From: Salvelinus alpinus
Taxonomy: Eukaryota; Chordata; Actinopteri; Salmoniformes; Salmonidae
Assembly: GCF_045679555.1 (NCBI RefSeq)
Contig: NC_092120.1
Location: 9,723,805-9,787,804 of the forward strand
DNA: 64,000 nucleotides
Direction: 5' to 3'
Shown: piece after piece, positions 35,028 through 46,411 of the stretch
How the letters are laid out: every line of letters starts with the position of its first letter
Numbering within the stretch: the stretch's first letter is position 1
Translations under genes and position numbers: made by a program
The notes under the pieces: model-generated
What the model was told of the DNA's origin: nothing
The model's database searches: none
The model's input: only the letters and a program-made list of their open reading frames with translations

Positions 35028-35568
35028 CACTATGAGCAAGCATTTTACCCAATTCATTCCGGTACTTAGATGTGTTTTCCTTAATCCATTTTTTATCGTG
35101 GCATTCATGCGTTCAATCACACCCGCACTCTGCGGATGATAGGAGCAGTGTTTCTTCATTTTTATGTTTAATCTCTGACCTATATTATCTATTACCTGAT
35201 TGGAAAAATGGGAACCATTGTCGCTATAAATAGTCTCAGGCAGTCCAAATCGTGGAACGATCTCCTGACATAATGCCCTCGCCACTGTTTCTGCATCTGC
35301 GGAGGATGTAGGGAACACCTCTATCCATTTCGTATATTTATCAATGATTGTCAAAAACCACTTCTTGCCTTCGCTTTTAGTTAATTCAATAAAGTCAATT
35401 TCCAACTGTTGGAATGGGTACCTAGCCGAGGGGTATTCACCCTGTGGTGCCCTCACTTTGCCTTGGTGATTACTTTGTGCGCATATAACACAACGTGAAC
35501 AATTTAAAATAAATAGTTAGTTATTCCGTATTTTACAAAGTGTTGTCTAATTATCTCTACCGTAGCCG
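35027..35568 (-). pseudogene. Endogenous retrovirus pol remnant: integrase zinc finger end and catalytic core
   Basis: The minus strand shows the end of an HHCC-type finger (NCSRCVICAQSNHQGKV) followed by the integrase core: the first catalytic Asp in LEIDFIEL, the second in IYSDNGSHF and the Glu in SAGVIERMNATI. Everything upstream (reverse transcriptase, protease, gag) is missing, because a LINE begins at 35569. The downstream end is cut by the TTAA-flanked element. Confidence 0.85.
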
Positions 35569-37650
35569 ACGTGAGTAAGACCTTTAAACAGGTCAACATA
35601 CACAAGGCTGTGGGGCCAGACGGATTACAAGGACATGTGCTCCAGGCATGTGCTGATCAACTGGCAGGTGACTTCACTGACATTTTCAACATGTCCCTAA
35701 TTGAGTCTGTAATACCAACATGTTTCAAGCAGACCACCATAGTCCCTGTGCCTAAGAACAAATGCAACCTACCTAAATGACTACAGACCTGTAGCACTCA
35801 CGTCCGTAGCCATGAAGTGCTTTGAAAGGTTGGTAATGGCTCACATCAACACCATTATCCCATTATCCCAGAAACCCTAGACCCACTCCAATTTGCATAC
35901 CGCCCAAACAGATCCACAGATGATGCAATCTCTATTGCACGCCACACTGACCTTTCCCACCTGGACAAAAGGAACACTTGTGTGAGAATGCTATTCATTG
36001 ACTACAGCTCAGTGTTCAACACCATAGTACCCTCAAAGCTCATCACTAAGCTAAGGATCCTGGGACTTAACACCTCCCTCTGCAACTGGATCCTGGACTT
36101 CCTGACGGGCCACCCCCAGGTGGTGAGGGTAGGTAGCAGCACATCTGCCACGCTGATCCTCAACACTGGAGCTCCCCAGGGGTGCATGCTCATTCCCCTC
36201 CTGTACTCCCTGTTCACCCATGACTGCATGGCCAAGCACGACTCCAACACCATCATTAAGTTTGCAGACGACACAACAGTGGTAGGCCTGATCACCGGCA
36301 ATGAAGAGACCGCCTATAGGGAGGAGGTCAAAGACCTGGCCGGGTGGTGCCAGAATAACAACCTATCCCTCAACGTAACCAAGACTAAGGAGATGATTGT
36401 GGACTACAGGAAAAGGAGGACCGAGCACACCCCCATTCTCATCGACAGGGCTGTAGTGGAGCAGGTTGAGAGCTTCAAGTTCATTGGTGTCCACATCAAC
36501 AACAAACTAGAATGGTCCAAACACACCAAGACAGTCGTGAAGAGGGCACGACAAAGCCTATTCCCCCTCAGGAAACTAAAAAGATTTGGCATGGCAACCT
36601 GTCAGGATGCTCTCGATGTTGCAGCTGTAGAACCTTTTGAGGATCTCAGGACACATCACTGCCTGGTACGGCAATTGCTCGGCCTCTGACCGCAAGGCAC
36701 TACAGAGGGTAGTGCGTACAGCCCAGTACATCACTGGGACTAAGCTGCATGCCATCCAGGACCTCTACACCAGGCGGTGTCAGAGAAAGGCCCTAAAAAT
36801 TGTCAAAGACCCCAGCCACCCCAGTCATAGACTGTTCTCTCTACTACCGCATGGCAAGCGGTACCGGAGTGCCAAGTCTTGGACAAAAAGGCTTCTCAAC
36901 AGTTTTTACCCCCAAATAAGACTAACAGATAATCAAATGACTACCCGGACTATTTGCATTGTGTGCCCCCCCCAACCCCTCTTTTTACGCTGCTGCTGCT
37001 CTGTTTATCATATATGCATAGTCACTTTAACTATACATTCATGTACATACTACCTCAATTTGGCCGACCAACCAGTGCTCCCGCACATTGGCTAACCGGG
37101 CTATCTGCATTGTGTCCCGCCACCCACCACCCGCCAACCCCTCTTTTACGCTACTGCTACTCTCTGTTCATCATATATGTATAGTCACTTTAACCATATC
37201 TACATGTACATACTACATCAATCAGCCTGACTAACCGGTGTCTGTATGTAGCCTCGCTACTTTTATAGCCTCGCTACTGTATATAGCCTGTCTTAAAAAA
37301 AAAAAAAATACATTTTAGTCATTTAGCAGACGCTCTTATCCAGAGTGACTTACAGTAGAGTGCATACATTTTATTACATTTTTTACATACTGAGACAAGG
37401 ATATCCCTACCGGCCAAGAGCAGACGCTCTTATCCAGAGCGACTTACAGTAGAGTGCAGACATTTTATAACATTTATTTTTATTTTTATTTATTTTTTAA
37501 TTTTTTACTGTTGTTTTATTTCTTTACTTACCTATTGTTCACCTAATACCTTTTTTGCACTATTGGTTAGAGCCTGTAAGTAAGCATTTCACTGTAAGGT
37601 CTACACCTGTTGTATTCGGCGCACGTCACAAATAAACTTTGATTTGATTT
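35569..37650 (+). mobile_element. CR1/L2-group LINE, 5'-truncated, with 3' tail
   Basis: Reverse transcriptase is readable on the plus strand: [38 protein letters not shown] (motif A), [17 protein letters not shown] (motif B) and [14 protein letters not shown] (motif C). The C-terminal [20 protein letters not shown] lies in a second frame after a frameshift near 36640. Stops and shifts also lie near 35778-35980. The 3' UTR ends in an aataaactttgatttgattt tail. An A-run and the dispersed repeat at 37295-37480 (tcatttagcagacgctctta, twice) sit inside the 3' UTR. Confidence 0.85.
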
Positions 37651-38148
37651 GTTTGTACAGATGAACGTGGTACCTTCAGGCGTTTGGAAATTGCTCCCAA
37701 GAATGAACCAGATTTGTGGAGGTCTACAATTTTTTTCTGAGGTCTTGGCTGATTTTCTTTTGATTTTCCCATGATGTCAAACAAAGAGGCACTGAGTTTG
37801 AAGGTAGGCCTTGAATTACATCCACAGGTACACCTCCAATTGACTCAAATGATGTCAATTAGCCTATCAGAAGCTTCTAAAGCCATGACATAATTTTCTG
37901 GAATTTTCCAGGCTGTTTTAAGATACAGTCAACTTAGTGTATTGTAAACTTCTGACCCACTGGAATTGAGATAAAGTGAATAATAAGTGAAATAATCTGT
38001 CTGTAAACAATTGTTGGAAAAATGACTTGTGTCATGCACAAAGTAGATGTCCAAACCGACTTGCCAAAACTAAAGTTTGTGGAGTGGTTGAAAAACGAGT
38101 TTTAATGACTCTGACCTAAGTGTATGTAAACTTTCAACTTCAACTGTA
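37651..38148 (-). mobile_element. Sleeping Beauty-type Tc1 element, left end with transposase start
   Basis: The right edge (aactttcaacttcaactgta, ending TA at 38147-38148) is the complement of the outer end of a Sleeping Beauty/Tss-type element. A second, inner repeat (cttagtgtattgtaaacttc) lies about 170 bp inside, giving the IR/DR arrangement of two direct repeats per arm. A transposase start (minus-strand ATG at 37772, then MGKSK and a shifted frame) runs about 40 codons to 37651, where it is cut by the LINE tail. The remainder is absent. Confidence 0.82.
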
Positions 38149-38548
38149 TGTATCCAAACAAAAACTCAGACTCTATTTGTTCTCACTTTTGAACATGTAG
38201 CGCTGTGCACAGTTTAATTTTAGATTGAGTTGTTTGCCCTTTGAATCTAGCGACATCTCTGATTGTGGTCATTGACTTTCTTGTAAAACTGTATGCAGGA
38301 AAATGAGTACACCACAAAGAGCAAAAAAAAGTGTACAAATATTGTACTGTAGCTAAAGGAGAAAGAGAGGATATAATGGACCATTGTATTGATTGGGTTA
38401 AAGCTTGAGGGGAAAAGTAAATGTAAGAATCTTGGATGCCCCAAGTAGCATAAACCAACCACAACTGTCACCTGACCTAAACATGTATTATCAGGCAGTC
38501 TGTGCTTGTACTGTATGTGAGTGTGTCTGTCCATACAGTCTGTCTGTG
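38149..38548. other. Intergenic, no gene recognised
   Basis: Overlapping open frames on the minus strand (38183-38534) are hydrophobic but lack any recognised similarity or splice context. Confidence 0.35.
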
Positions 38549-38556
38549 GCCTAGGT

Positions 38557-39097
38557 CAGTGGTTCCCAATCTGTAGGGTGCAGGGGGGGGTGGGGTGGCG
38601 TGGGGGTCCAGCTTTCAACTTATTCTTGAAAGTTGTAATAGTAGAATGCACAAGGTAACATCTCGAAATTGGGTAGTGCAAAATCAATTTTCCACGTCAT
38701 GTCTGTCATTGCTATTTATAACTTGTCAGAAATGTCCAGATCAACTAGCTCATGTCAGCTAAAGTGTTTTAGCTAGGTTTCTTAGCCCAGAGATTCTGTT
38801 GGAATGTTTGCGTCACTCAAATGTCACATGAATACACATTAGACATGGCAAAATCTATAGAATTGCAAGAAAATTTGCTTTAAAAATGCTACATTTTCTC
38901 TTCACCCCATGACAAATGGGTTAACATTGCAGGAAATAAGCTTTAAACCTGCTAAATGTTCTCTCCACCAACCAAAGAGGTGTGTGTCATGAACAGTGTT
39001 TGTGCCCATAGAAATAGACGTGGTGGGAGCGCGTGCAGAGCGGGATGTTCCCCAATGCTGGAAGGGGGGCCTGAGTGAAAAGGTTTGGGAACCCCTG
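38557..39097. mobile_element. hAT-type MITE with 8-bp target duplication
   Basis: The ends are CAGTGGTTCCCAA (left) and TTGGGAACCCCTG (right), matching inverted repeats of hAT type. They are flanked by the same 8 bases GCCTAGGT at 38549-38556 and 39098-39105. Eight-base duplications are diagnostic of hAT transposition. The 541-bp interior is non-coding. Confidence 0.9.
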
Positions 39098-39408
39098 GCC
39101 TAGGTTATGTGCCTTGATGTCTATCGTGCCATCGTGTTTCCTTAAGATTTAGAGGAAGAGGCACAAACTGAAACTCAAGTGACGTGCATACAGCCACAAG
39201 CTATGCCTAGTTGGAAAATGTCTCAGCAGTTCAACATGAGAAAGTGTTTTGGTCATATTATATCCTGACAAATTATATATTTACATGAAATAAACCTGAA
39301 ATAATATCTGACTTGCCTGAATGCTGCATCTTTGCAAGATTAACACACACATGCAAATACATCAAAATGGAAATGACAAAACAATAAAGAATCAGATGTT
39401 CTACTAAC

Positions 39409-39508
39409 CGAGGGGGAAGGAGATCCGTGGAGGTTCCAACCCTAGTGAAGGGGTCAGGAGAAGCCCCAGTAGAGTAGAGAGATACCAGGCCAGGCTCCCA
39501 TGTGCCAT
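39409..39508 (-). CDS. Orphan first coding exon encoding a signal peptide
   Basis: Minus strand: ATG at 39508, 33 codons plus one base, then a good donor (G|gttagtag) at 39409. The peptide starts MAHGSLAWYLSTLLGLLL, a textbook signal sequence, with cleavage likely after TPSLG, then LEPPRISFPL. No following exon was found on the minus strand down to 18 kb, a stretch filled mainly with transposons. It could be exon 1 of a secreted or membrane protein whose other exons were lost or lie far away. The PRI(S/T) context loosely recalls class 4 semaphorins, but I would not name it on this. Confidence 0.45.
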
Positions 39509-40211
39509 GACGGGGGTGCTCCTCTCAACAGATGGAGATTGAGGCGGAGGATGTGGAAGGATCTGTTGTTGAAGAGGACTTCCTCATAAGAGCACAGTGT
39601 GCGTATTAAATGTGTGTGAGTCTGACTGTGCTGAGAGCTTTGTTACACACTTGTGAAAAAGGTGTTGCAATGCTGTGGCCTGCATCGTATTTCTTCCTCT
39701 CGTCATCACCCTTACTTGGGTCGATCCACAAAAAGAGTGCCTTTTGCGCCTCTTTGATATTTTAAGTAGAAATTGTGCACCAATATTGAATTTTAAAAGA
39801 CTGTTATAATAAATAAAGTGCCCCGTTAATATAGACAATATGGAGAATTCAATAAATCTGATCTTTTTATATGAATAACGACTTGCAACCTCGGACTTCT
39901 AGGAAGATTTTAACCCACTTAACTCCAACATTTCTCCAAGTTTTCACCGTCATTGTAAAGCCATAGTTATTTTGTTGCTTTGACAAAGTTATTTCTGAAT
40001 ATTATTATTCATTTAATGCGATTAGTGATTAATTTACCTCTGTCCCTCATTTTAAGGTCAACCCTGTTACATGAAACTAACTCTCGATGTAATATGGTAA
40101 CACTACTGTTTTAAATATTTTTTTCAAAAGAAACTTTGAACATTTAACCTAGTCAATTTCCGCAGCCCCGTGGAAATCAAATTAGCATAATATCCCTTAT
40201 GGTCCAACTGC
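39509..40211. other. Upstream of the orphan signal-peptide exon, no gene
   Basis: May hold a promoter for the exon at 39508. No TATA box or repeat stands out. Confidence 0.3.
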
Positions 40212-41438
40212 GACTTCATCTCTCAGAGCAGTCATCTCTCAGGGTCTATGCTGCCACCTACTGATATGTCATCTCTCAGTGCAGTGCACCTCTCAAGAAA
40301 AGTAGGGGTGTCGAAAGGAGTGGGCGTTTCGAAATGAACCATATAAGGAGAAGTGGGGCTTTTGAAAAGAGTCTTACATGCTGACCACACCGCCCGCATT
40401 ATGTGCAGGAAGGAGCTTTGCAAAATAAATAAATAATTTCATCCAAACTACTTGCGCGCTTGGTTCTACTTTTGACGCGCTGCAAGTCCCGCCTCTCCCA
40501 TCTCCTCATTGGTTTTTAGGAGCACATACCCACGTGGGTGAATGAAAGATGAACTGAGGTCCACACTCCAGTTCAGTTGGTGGTGGTAATGCACCTTAAA
40601 GTTGGTTGCCAGATGACATATAACACAGAAGAAGAAGAAGCCTGAAGGAGGAGAGATTACTAGAAACTAACTAGGTTTCCCCTTTTATCTGTGGATTAAT
40701 TGTCGGAGTAGAGAACACACAATTTGTGTGACTCAAAGGGGTCAACATTTTACAAAGATCCAGAAAAAAGGACCTTGTGTATTTCAAGTAAAATAACAAC
40801 CCAATGTTTATATCCCAGGACACATTAGCTGGCAATGTTTCATGTGTTTCGACCTGTCCACAAATGAATAGTTGGTTCAGAGTTCTTTTGATATTTCAAC
40901 CTGCGTGTCCTGATCGCGTCAGGTGTGGATGGACAAAATCAACATTCGTGCGATTGCCCGGTCTAGTCAGCATGTTAACACTAGAAGTGATGGAATTCCA
41001 TAACTACTAGAACCGCCATGACTTGATATTTCAATTATTATTTCAAATATTCAGTAATAAATAACAAATAACACACTGTAAAATGAATGCAGTTTTTAGC
41101 ATTTACATTTATGAAAAAAAGTTAACGTTACGTACATGGCTATTGATAGGTAATGTTCAAAGACACAGCTCTCAGTGAGTGAAGACTTTTTTTTTTTTGC
41201 ATAACTGAAATTCCTTACTGTCATCTCTGCAGACCTTGACTAACGTCTGATAACCCAAACGACATCTTCAGTGGCACCTTTCGAAACCCCACTTCTCCTT
41301 ATATGGTTCCTGTCGAAACGTCCACTTCTTTCGAAAACTCAAATTTTCCTGAGAGATGCATTGCACTGAGAGATGACATATCACAGTAGGTGGAAGCATA
41401 CTGTAAAGACCCTGACGGATGACTGCTCAGAGATGATG
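40212..41438. mobile_element. Foldback element with about 160-175-bp inverted repeats
   Basis: 40212-40370 and 41262-41438 are inverted copies of each other with scattered changes: both share gatatgtcatctctcagtgc and ccatataaggagaagtgggg. The spacer of about 890 bp contains a separate repeat at 40557-40640 (inverse of 10176-10265) and a TTAACACTAGAA piggyBac-like half-site at about 40976. No protein is encoded. Target duplication was not identified, so the mechanism is open. Confidence 0.72.
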
Positions 41439-41932
41439 TTGCAGCTGGACCCCTCTCCTAAAATCTGTCAATTTAAGCTAGAGAGCTGTTTTTTCTGTTG
41501 CATTGGATGCGTCTCAATCTATCGCAACTGCCGTTGGCACTTCCGCATCTGCGGCGAAAGGTGACAGAGCTAGAGCGGTGTTTGTCAGGCCATGAAACAT
41601 CCCAAAAATCGGTCTTCACACAAAATCGTCTGTAGTGTCTGAACGGTTTGGCCTACTATGATCGCTCTATGGAAAGATGAGATTCTCACAATGGTGTTCT
41701 CCGCTTTGCACTACAACCCCCACAAACATCTTGGGACTCGTCGGAAGTTGGTACAGCCAATCTGCCAACATCTTTCTGTAGCATCTGAACAGTTTGGGCT
41801 ACACACTAATATAACCCCTCTGTGGAACGGTGAGAGTCTCAAACACTTTTGCTCCAGGATGCCCACATGCCTCACAAGACTCATCTGAAAGTTCCCCAGT
41901 ACAAGTTGAAAAAGGAATGGAAGTACAGTATA
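41439..41932. mobile_element. Dispersed salmonid repeat with internal similarity
   Basis: Two related blocks are seen: 'gtgtctgaacggtttggcct ... gctctatggaaagatgagat' (41636-41690) and 'catctgaacagtttgggcta ... cctctgtggaacggtgagag' (41783-41840). They look like an old internal duplication. No coding capacity was recognised. Confidence 0.4.
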
Positions 41933-43003
41933 TACAGTGCATTTGGAAAGTATTCAGACCCCTTGACTTTTTCCACATTTTGTTATGTTACAGCCTTTTT
42001 CTAAAATGGATTAAATAAAGGTTTTTCCTCATCAATCTACACACAATACCCCATAATGACAAAGTAAAACCAGGTTTTTAGAAATTGTAGCTAATTTATT
42101 AAAAACAAAAAACAGATACCTTATTTAAATAAGACTTAAATTTAACTCAGGTGCATCCTGTTTCCATTGATCATCCTTGAGATGTTTCTACAACTTGATT
42201 AGAGTCCACCTGTGGTAAAAAGCTATTGATTGGACATGATTTGGAAAAGGCACACACCTGTCTATATAAGGTCCCACAGTTGACCGTGCATGTCAGAGCA
42301 AAAACCAAGCCATGAGGTCGAAGGAATTGTCCGTAGAGCTCAGAGACAGGATTGTGTCGAGGCACAGATCTGTGGAGGGGTACCAAAAATTTCTGCAGCA
42401 TTGAAGGTCCCCAAGAACACAGTAGCCTCCATCATTCTTAAGTTTGGAACCACCAAGACTCTTCATAGAGCTGGCCTCCCGGCCAAACTGAGCAATCGGG
42501 GGAGAAGGGCCTTGGTCAGGGAGGTGACCAAAAACCAGATGGTCACTCTTACAGCGCTCCAGAGTTCCTCTGTCGAAATGGGAGAACCTTCTAGAAGGAC
42601 AACCATCTCTACAGCCCTCCATCAATCAGGCCTTTATGGTAGAGTGGCCAGACGGAGGCCACTCCTCAGTAAAAAGGCACATGACAGCCAGCTTGGAGTT
42701 TGCCAAAAGGCACCTAAAAGATTCTCAGACCATGAGAAACAAATTGGTCTGATGAAACCAAGATTGAACTCTTTGGCCTGAATGCCAAGTGTCACGTCTG
42801 GAGGAAACCTGCCACCATCCCTACGGTGAAGCATGGTGGTGGCAGCATCATGCTGTGTGGATGTTTTTCAGCAGCAGGGACTGGGAGACTAGTCAAAATT
42901 GAGGTAAAGGTGACTAGTCTCAGAGAGTCTCGAGAGATCCTTAATGAAAACATGCTCTAGAGTGCTCAGGACCTCAGTACTGAGTAAAGGGTCTGAATAC
43001 ATC
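41933..43003 (+). mobile_element. Tc1-like transposon, internally deleted and lacking its right end
   Basis: Starts with TA and cagtgcatttggaaagtatt, the end also present at 53368. Fragments of transposase are readable on the plus strand ([17 protein letters not shown]-like start region near 42305; [13 protein letters not shown]-type frame near 42740). Compared with 53368-55393 it lacks much of the second half and stops at about 43003 after gggtctgaatac, without the right inverted repeat. Confidence 0.8.
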
Positions 43004-43252
43004 AAATAAGTTGTTCATTCTTTTTTGTGATACTTCAAGGAGTCTTAAAATTCAAAATCAAATATCTAAAGGATCCTTGGTATGACCTTCTTAAAACAAA
43101 TGTCATATATTAGCTTAGTAGACCCCCCCCCTCCTGGCTTAGACAGGGCTTAGTCTGTAGAGGGCTTTAATAGTCAAATCATAGCATAAAAATGTGAGCT
43201 GGTTCTACTCTTTTTGGACATTTCTGGTGTTTTGTGGTGGGTGGAAAAACAA
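43004..43252. other. Short intergenic stretch
   Basis: Nothing recognised, apart from a run of C at about 43120-43130. Confidence 0.3.
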
Positions 43253-43420
43253 AAGTCAACCGCCAGGCTACTTGCTAAGAGCCTTGGGCCAGTAACCAAA
43301 AGGCTGCTGGTTTGAATCCCCGAGCCAACTAGGTGAACAATCGGTAATGGTGTCCTTGAGCAAGGCACATAACCCTAATTGCTCCTGTAAGTCGCTCTGG
43401 TAAATGACGTAAACGAAAAC
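43253..43420 (+). mobile_element. tRNA-derived SINE remnant (HpaI-like)
   Basis: gggccagtaaccaaaaggct followed by gctggtttgaatccccgagc resembles the anticodon arm and B-box of salmonid tRNA-derived SINEs, followed by the usual cttgagcaaggcacataacc body. It is diverged and the 5' end is unclear. Confidence 0.55.
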
Positions 43421-43714
43421 GGAGCGGGTCAATTGGTTAGGAGCATGTCATCCTCTTCGGCACCATCTTAACATGTGCTCTTTATGACACAATGTAAAAT
43501 TAGGTGAAATCATTTTTTGACAAAATTACACTAATAACCCACTTGTGGTTACTGTCAATGTCATTGGGAAGTAGGACGGGGTACAGGGGACGGATGGAGT
43601 AGGCTGAAATGTGGACCAAGACAACCAATCACCTCACCTCTGTGGGAGGAAATGCATTGGGCAGAGGTTGGCAGACCTATATTTTCTAAATAAGATTGTC
43701 AAAATATTCCTGCA

Positions 43715-44045
43715 TTAACACTAGAAGCACAGAGGCAGTCATTTTAACTGTTTATTCATTTAAAATGTAAATATCTCTGCCATTTTTAAGGTAAGTCCCC
43801 CCCTCTGTCTTTGACTATTCCTAAATAAGTAGTTCACACGTTGTTAGCATTTCGATATCATGAACAGAATGTGTTATAAGCAGTTTAAAGAGGAAAAACT
43901 AATTTCCGTATTCTAACGTTACCCAAGGCCTTCATAAACACAAATTCGAATTTTTCCGATAGCATATATTTATTACACTGCAGTCAAAATGACCGCTCAT
44001 TGGCTCAAAGTGGGGTCCCTCGAGGCCTGGTTTTTCTAGTGTTAA
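43715..44045. mobile_element. piggyBac-like MITE
   Basis: TTAA at 43715-43718 and 44042-44045, with matching ends CACTAGAA and (right) TTCTAGTG. A sub-terminal inverted motif is present (gcagtcattttaactg / cagtcaaaatgaccgc). The 331-bp interior is non-coding. TTAA plus short inverted repeats is characteristic of piggyBac-type elements. Confidence 0.75.
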
Positions 44046-44830
44046 GGACACAAGCATAGGTTTTGAACAACACACTTTCTACAACTGTGTGCAAGGAAGG
44101 GTGAATGGTGCGTAGTGCAGTCTTGACATTTCATCTAAACCTACACTTATGGATCCAAAAGGGTTGACACGAGCAACAACAGAGATGAAGAATACTGTAG
44201 GCAAGCATTTCAATGTATTAGATCAAATTGGCATGCAAGCTATTATCCTCATCATCATCCAGTGAACCCCTTCCTCCTTCCCAAGCACCCTGTCTTGTTT
44301 CAACTTAGTTGCACACCCAGTGCTGTGATATCCCTGTGTGGAAGGGTAAGTCAGCACAAAAGGTTAATACAAAAGAGGAACATTAAGCAGCCAACAAACC
44401 CAGTCACTTTTCCACAGTCTGTTTTATTTCCCTCAGCAGCAGTGAACGTCTCAATTGAGATAGTAGGAAAACTGCAGACAGAGGTCAAAGTAGAACAGTC
44501 TCCTGAAAAGACAATCCCATAATTGCATTGAGCAAAATTCGTAACAATTCATGTTACATCTGAGTGTTCTCATACTGATAATCAGACGTATTAGACATGT
44601 AAGACATATGAATAGAACCAAAAGGAGAGTGTGTTCAGAACATTGGAACAGATCATTGTCAGTAGAAGGTCAAAAAAGGACATTTACAAATTCTAAATCA
44701 AATGGACCGACGGAAGGCATAATCACATGTGCATGCCTGCGCAATTTAGAGGTTTTCATAATCAACCTTGACAACTTTAGTAATTCATCAAAAATAATTA
44801 ACAGTCAAATGATCTGAAATACTTGTAATG
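44046..44830. other. Intergenic, no gene recognised
   Basis: Open frames at 44262-44522 and 44551-44817 (plus strand) have no recognised similarity and no clear splice sites. Confidence 0.3.
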
Positions 44831-46411
44831 TACACTGCTCAAAAAAATAAAGGGAACACTTAAACAACACAATGTAACTCCAAGTCAATCACACTTCTGT
44901 GAAATCAAACTGTCCACTTAGGAAGCAACACTGATTGACAATAAATTTCACATGCTGTTGTGCAAATGGAATAGACAACAGGTGGAAATTATAGGCAATT
45001 AGCAAGACACCCCCAATAAAGGAGTGGTTCTGCAGGTGGTGACCACAGACCACTTCTCAGTTCCTAAGCTTCCTGGCTGATGTTTTGGTCACTTTTGAAT
45101 GCTGGCGGTGCTTTCACTCTAGTGGTAGCATGAGACGGAGTCTACAACCGACACAAGTGGCTCAGGTAGTGCAGCTCATCCAGGATGGCACATCAATGCG
45201 AGCTGTGGCAAGAAGGTTTGCTGTGTCTGTCCGCGTAGTGTCCAGAGCATGGAGGCGCTACCAGGACAGGCCAGTACATCAGGAGACGTGGAGGAGGCCG
45301 TAGGAGGGCAACAACCCAGCAGCAGGACCGCTACCTCCGCCTTTGTGCAAGGAGGAGCAGGAGGAGCACTGCCAGAGCCCTGCAAAATGACCTCCAGCAG
45401 GCCACAAATGTGCATGTGTCTGCTCAAACGGTCAGAAACAGACTCCATGAGGGTGGTAGGAGGGCCCGACGTCCACAGGTGGGGGTTGTGCTTACAGCCC
45501 AACACCGTGCAGGACGTTTGGCATTTGCCAGAGAACACCAAGGTTGGCAAATTCGCCACTGGCGCCCTGTGCTCTTCACAGATGAAAGCAGGTTCACACT
45601 GAGCACATGTGACAAGCGTGACAGTCTGGAGACGCCGTGGAGAACGTTCTGCTGCCTGCAACATCCTCCAGCATGACCGGTTTGGCGGTGGGTCAGTCAT
45701 GGTGTGGGGTGGCATTTCTTTGGGGGGCCGCACAGCCCTCAATGGGCTCGCCAGAAGTAGCCTGACTGCCATTAGGTACCGAGATGAGATCCTCAGACCA
45801 CTTGTGAGACCATATGCTGGTGCGGTTGGCCCTGGGTTCCTCCTAATGCAAGACAATGCTAGACCTCATGTGGCTGGAGTGTGTCAGCAGTTCCTGCAAG
45901 AGTAAGGCATTGATGCTATGGACTGGCCCGCCCGTTCCCCAGACCTGAATCCAATTGAGCACATCTGGGACATCATGTCTCGCTCCATCCACCAACGCCA
46001 CGTTGCACCACAGACTGTCCAGGAGTTGGCGGATGCTTTAGTCCAGGTCTGGGAGGAGATCCCTCAGGAGACCATCCGCCACCTCATCAGGAGCATGCCC
46101 AGGCGTTGTAGGGAGGTCATACAGGCACGTGGAGGCCACACACACTACTGAGCCTCATTTTGACTTGTTTTAAGGACATTACATCAAAGTTGGATCAGCC
46201 TGTAGTGTGGTTTTCCACTTTAATTTTGAGTGTGACTCCAAATCCAGACCTCCATGGGTTGATAAATTTGATTTCCATTGATAATTTTTGTGTGATTTTG
46301 TTGTCAGCACATTCAACTATGTAAAGAAAAAAGTATTTAATAAGAATAGTTCATTCATTCAGATCTAGGATGTGTTATTTTAGTGTTCCCTTTATTTTTT
46401 TGAGCAGTGTA
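44831..46411 (+). mobile_element. Full-length Tc1-like transposon (same family as 10811), transposase broken
   Basis: Complete from TA-CACTGCTCAAAAAAATAA to the exact complement at 46411 (1581 bp). The transposase reads on the plus strand in pieces: [15 protein letters not shown] (DNA-binding start at 45130), LFTDESRF (first Asp), LMQDNARPHV (second Asp) and SPDLNPIEHIWDIM (Glu). Two or more frameshifts (about 45270-45410 and 45610) and a TAA at 45903 separate these. It is the reference copy for the fragments at 10811-12756. Confidence 0.93.
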
